Source: Planctomycetes bacterium B3_Pla
GTDB taxonomy: Bacteria > Planctomycetota > Phycisphaerae > Sedimentisphaerales > Anaerobacaceae
Direction of reading: 5' to 3'
Length of the DNA stretch: 64,000 nt
NCBI GenBank assembly: GCA_005223045.1
Contig: NJBM01000001.1
Span: 186,001-250,000 of the forward strand
The notes below the pieces were generated by a model. It worked only from the letters and a program-made list of their open reading frames with translations, had not been told where the DNA came from and made no database searches. Positions 62,313 to 64,000 of the stretch are shown one piece after another. Every line of letters starts with the position of its first letter. Within the stretch, counting starts at the first letter, position 1. The position numbers and the translations under genes were made by a program.

Positions 62313-62404
62313 TCTGCGTATCTCGTATCAACTCAGAACAAGCTGACTTGTCAATCCCACGGCTCATAGCTGACGGTTTGTTTCACAATCAACTCCAGTC
62401 GCCA

Positions 62405-63154
62405 TCACTCATCAAACTCATCGCCGTTGAATGTGTTGCCGAGATAGGACTTTCTGACGAGTTCGTTACGGACTATCTCGGCGGGCGAGCCGGTTCCTAT
62501 GACATTGCCGTGGTCGATTATGTAGGCCTTATCTACTACCTCAAGCGTTCTTTCGACATTATGGTCGGTAACGAGAATACTGACGCCGGAGGTAACGAGT
62601 CGGCGAATCTCATGCTGTAAATCCTGAACCGCAATAGGATCAACACCGCTGAAAGGCTCATCCAGAAGAATCAGGGAGGGATTGGTCACCATGGCACGGG
62701 CGATTTCGAGTTTTCTTCGCTCGCCGCCGGAAAGGAATCTCCCCTGACTGCGAGCGACCTCCGTCAGCGCAAAACGCTCAATGAGCATATCGGCCCGGCG
62801 GTTTCGCTCGGCCCTGGTGATGGACATCGTCTCCAGGATCGCATAGAGGTTATCGCGGACGCTCAATCGCTGAAAGATGCTCGGCTCCTGCGAAAGATAT
62901 CCAATTCCCAGACGGGCGCGCTTGAACATGGGCAGTTTTGTGATATCCCGGCCCTCGAAGACGACCGAACCGCCGTTTGGAGAGACCATCCCCATAATCA
63001 TCCTGAAGGATGTAGTCTTGCCCGCTCCATTACGACCCAGAAGCCCGACAATACTGCGCTGCTCGATCGTGATGGATACTCCGTTGACCACGATCCTGCC
63101 GGAGTAGCGTTTTTTCAACTCGCGAGTTTCAAGAAGAGTAATATCTTTGGCCAT
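62405..63154 (-). CDS. lptB: LPS export ABC transporter ATP-binding protein
   Basis: 249 residues. Walker A LLGRNGAGKTTSFRMIMG near 38-55, Q-loop YLSQEPSIFQRLSV, signature LSGGERRKLEIARAM, Walker B ILLDEPFSGVDPIAV and H-loop VTDHNVERTL. The SVRDNLYAIL and FSGVDP forms are typical of LptB. It powers LPS extraction by LptFG to the Lpt bridge, matching the lipid A operon at 28-31 kb. lptA and lptC are not adjacent. The stop is 92 bases before the def start. Confidence 0.93.
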   Translation of the reverse strand: MAKDITLLETRELKKRYSGRIVVNGVSITIEQRSIVGLLGRNGAGKTTSFRMIMGMVSPNGGSVVFEGRDITKLPMFKRARLGIGYLSQEPSIFQRLSVRDNLYAILETMSITRAERNRRADMLIERFALTEVARSQGRFLSGGERRKLEIARAMVTNPSLILLDEPFSGVDPIAVQDLQHEIRRLVTSGVSILVTDHNVERTLEVVDKAYIIDHGNVIGTGSPAEIVRNELVRKSYLGNTFNGDEFDE

Positions 63155-63351
63155 TACTGTCTCTCGTATTGTCTGCCGTATCGAGGCATTATAACAACGG
63201 CAGCCATCGGGGCAAACAAATAACAGCCTCTGTTGAAGTCTGAAGCCCGATGCGAGAAAAGCTGATAAATATTCTGGCTTTTCAGCCGCATTTCTGCTAT
63301 TAAGTGGTCTCTTGCATTAGAAGAGCTGTTTTTGTTTAGCAAAGGGCGTGT

Positions 63352-64000
63352 ATGTTTGCGGTCGTAAGCGATATACATTCGAATATTGAGGCCTTGAGTA
63401 CGGTCCTGGCGGATATCGAGAAACGAGGCATAAAGACTATTTACTGCCTGGGCGACGTGGTCGGCTACGGGCCAAATCCCAAGGAATGTCTTGATCTGAT
63501 CATCGATAAGACCAAGTGGTGCGTTCTGGGCAATCATGATTACGCCGTGTTCTACGAGCCGACAAATTTCAACTACGGGGCTGAGCAGGCGAGCTTCTGG
63601 AGCCGGGAAGTTCTGGAATCGGATGACGAAGAAAAACAGCGCAACAGGCGCTGGAGCTTCCTGGGCGAGCTTCCAATGCGGCGGACACTCAAGAGCAAAC
63701 TCGGCAAAACCTCGGTCACGATAGATTTTGTTCATGCTTCGCCCAGAAGGCCTATCAACGAGTATATCTTTCCCGACGATGTTTACACCAACCCGCTGAA
63801 GGTTCGGATGCTGTTCGAGCGGATAAAACATATCTGCTTTGTCGGTCACACGCACATGCCCGGCGTGTTCCTCGACGAGCCGGATTTCTATCTGCCAGCC
63901 GAGCTTGGCAACGTTTATCCGATTATCGACAACGAGAAGGCTATCATTAATATCGGCTCTGTCGGCCAGCCAAGAGACAAGGACAACCGGGCAAGCTATG
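63352..64000 (+). CDS. Metallophosphoesterase family protein, 5' part (runs off window)
   Basis: 216 visible residues. Calcineurin-like motifs: DIHSN at 7-11, GDVVGYGPNP near 38-47, GNHD near 62-65, and GHTHMPG near 161-167, with further metal ligands in VHASP. The YGPNP form is typical of YfcE/ApaH-distant MPE proteins common in planctomycetes and cyanobacteria. It is transcribed divergently from lptB with a 197-base gap. The 3' end lies outside the window. Substrate unknown. Confidence 0.88.
   Translation, partial: MFAVVSDIHSNIEALSTVLADIEKRGIKTIYCLGDVVGYGPNPKECLDLIIDKTKWCVLGNHDYAVFYEPTNFNYGAEQASFWSREVLESDDEEKQRNRRWSFLGELPMRRTLKSKLGKTSVTIDFVHASPRRPINEYIFPDDVYTNPLKVRMLFERIKHICFVGHTHMPGVFLDEPDFYLPAELGNVYPIIDNEKAIINIGSVGQPRDKDNRASY

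Noticed and set aside
1..64000. tRNA or rRNA genes
   Set aside because: No cloverleaf with a GGTTCGAATCC-type T arm or rRNA signature was recognised; a dedicated search was not possible.

Overview
The window looks like a chromosomal contig of a Planctomycetota bacterium, most likely of the Phycisphaerae / Sedimentisphaerales type. The signs are a fused LpxC-FabZ, Tat-exported Gfo/Idh/MocA oxidoreductases and sugar-phosphate epimerases (one fused to a DUF6807-like domain), a prepilin-like protein ending in an H-X9-DG motif, a large LamG protein, DUF1573, and many interspersed palindromic repeats. This placement is inferred from gene content only. By eye the DNA is moderately GC-rich, with a less GC-rich island at about 18.8-22.8 kb. 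I saw no tRNA, rRNA, CRISPR array or transposase.

Layout. 0-1 kb: 3' end of a DUF1573 protein. 1.1-5.5 kb: a GntR/YtrA-type regulator with its own promoter and operator, an ABC ATPase, a permease, a zinc-ribbon membrane protein and an ECF sigma factor. 5.5-9.7 kb (minus): three-gene sugar oxidation/isomerisation set. 9.9-15.5 kb (minus): murG, a LamG surface protein and a prepilin-like protein. 15.8-18.2 kb: MltA transglycosylase, a tiny lipoprotein and a Tat TIM-barrel protein. 18.2-23.9 kb: the accessory island, a compact four-gene minus-strand cassette (radical SAM, HAD-nucleotidyltransferase fusion, methyltransferase, two-TM protein) bordered on both sides by repeat-rich non-coding DNA.

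23.9-33.8 kb: dnaB followed by an outer-membrane/lipid A operon (bamA, skp, lpxD, lpxC-fabZ, lpxA, a GnnA-like oxidoreductase, two cyclophilins). 33.8-35.8 kb (minus): endonuclease V and a Fic protein with an operator-like array upstream. 36-39 kb: uvrA. 39-49.2 kb: a catabolic operon with two large flavoproteins, an SDR, a KDPG-type aldolase, a secreted BNR_4-type propeller, a KDG-type kinase and an MtnA-type isomerase, suggesting uronate or sugar-acid breakdown. 49.2-52.2 kb: a NifU-like protein and ilvB-ilvN with a structured leader. 52.2-54 kb: a DnaA-box-rich region and dnaA. 54-63.2 kb (minus): a TPR protein, nadK, dxs, rsmB, fmt, a truncated NYN gene, def and lptB. 63.35 kb to the end: a partial metallophosphoesterase.

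The best candidate for something undescribed is the 18.8-22.8 kb cassette. The 39-49 kb sugar-acid operon comes next. A recurring theme is short repeats inserted between genes, inside one another and, in rsmB and nfi, apparently inside reading frames without breaking them.
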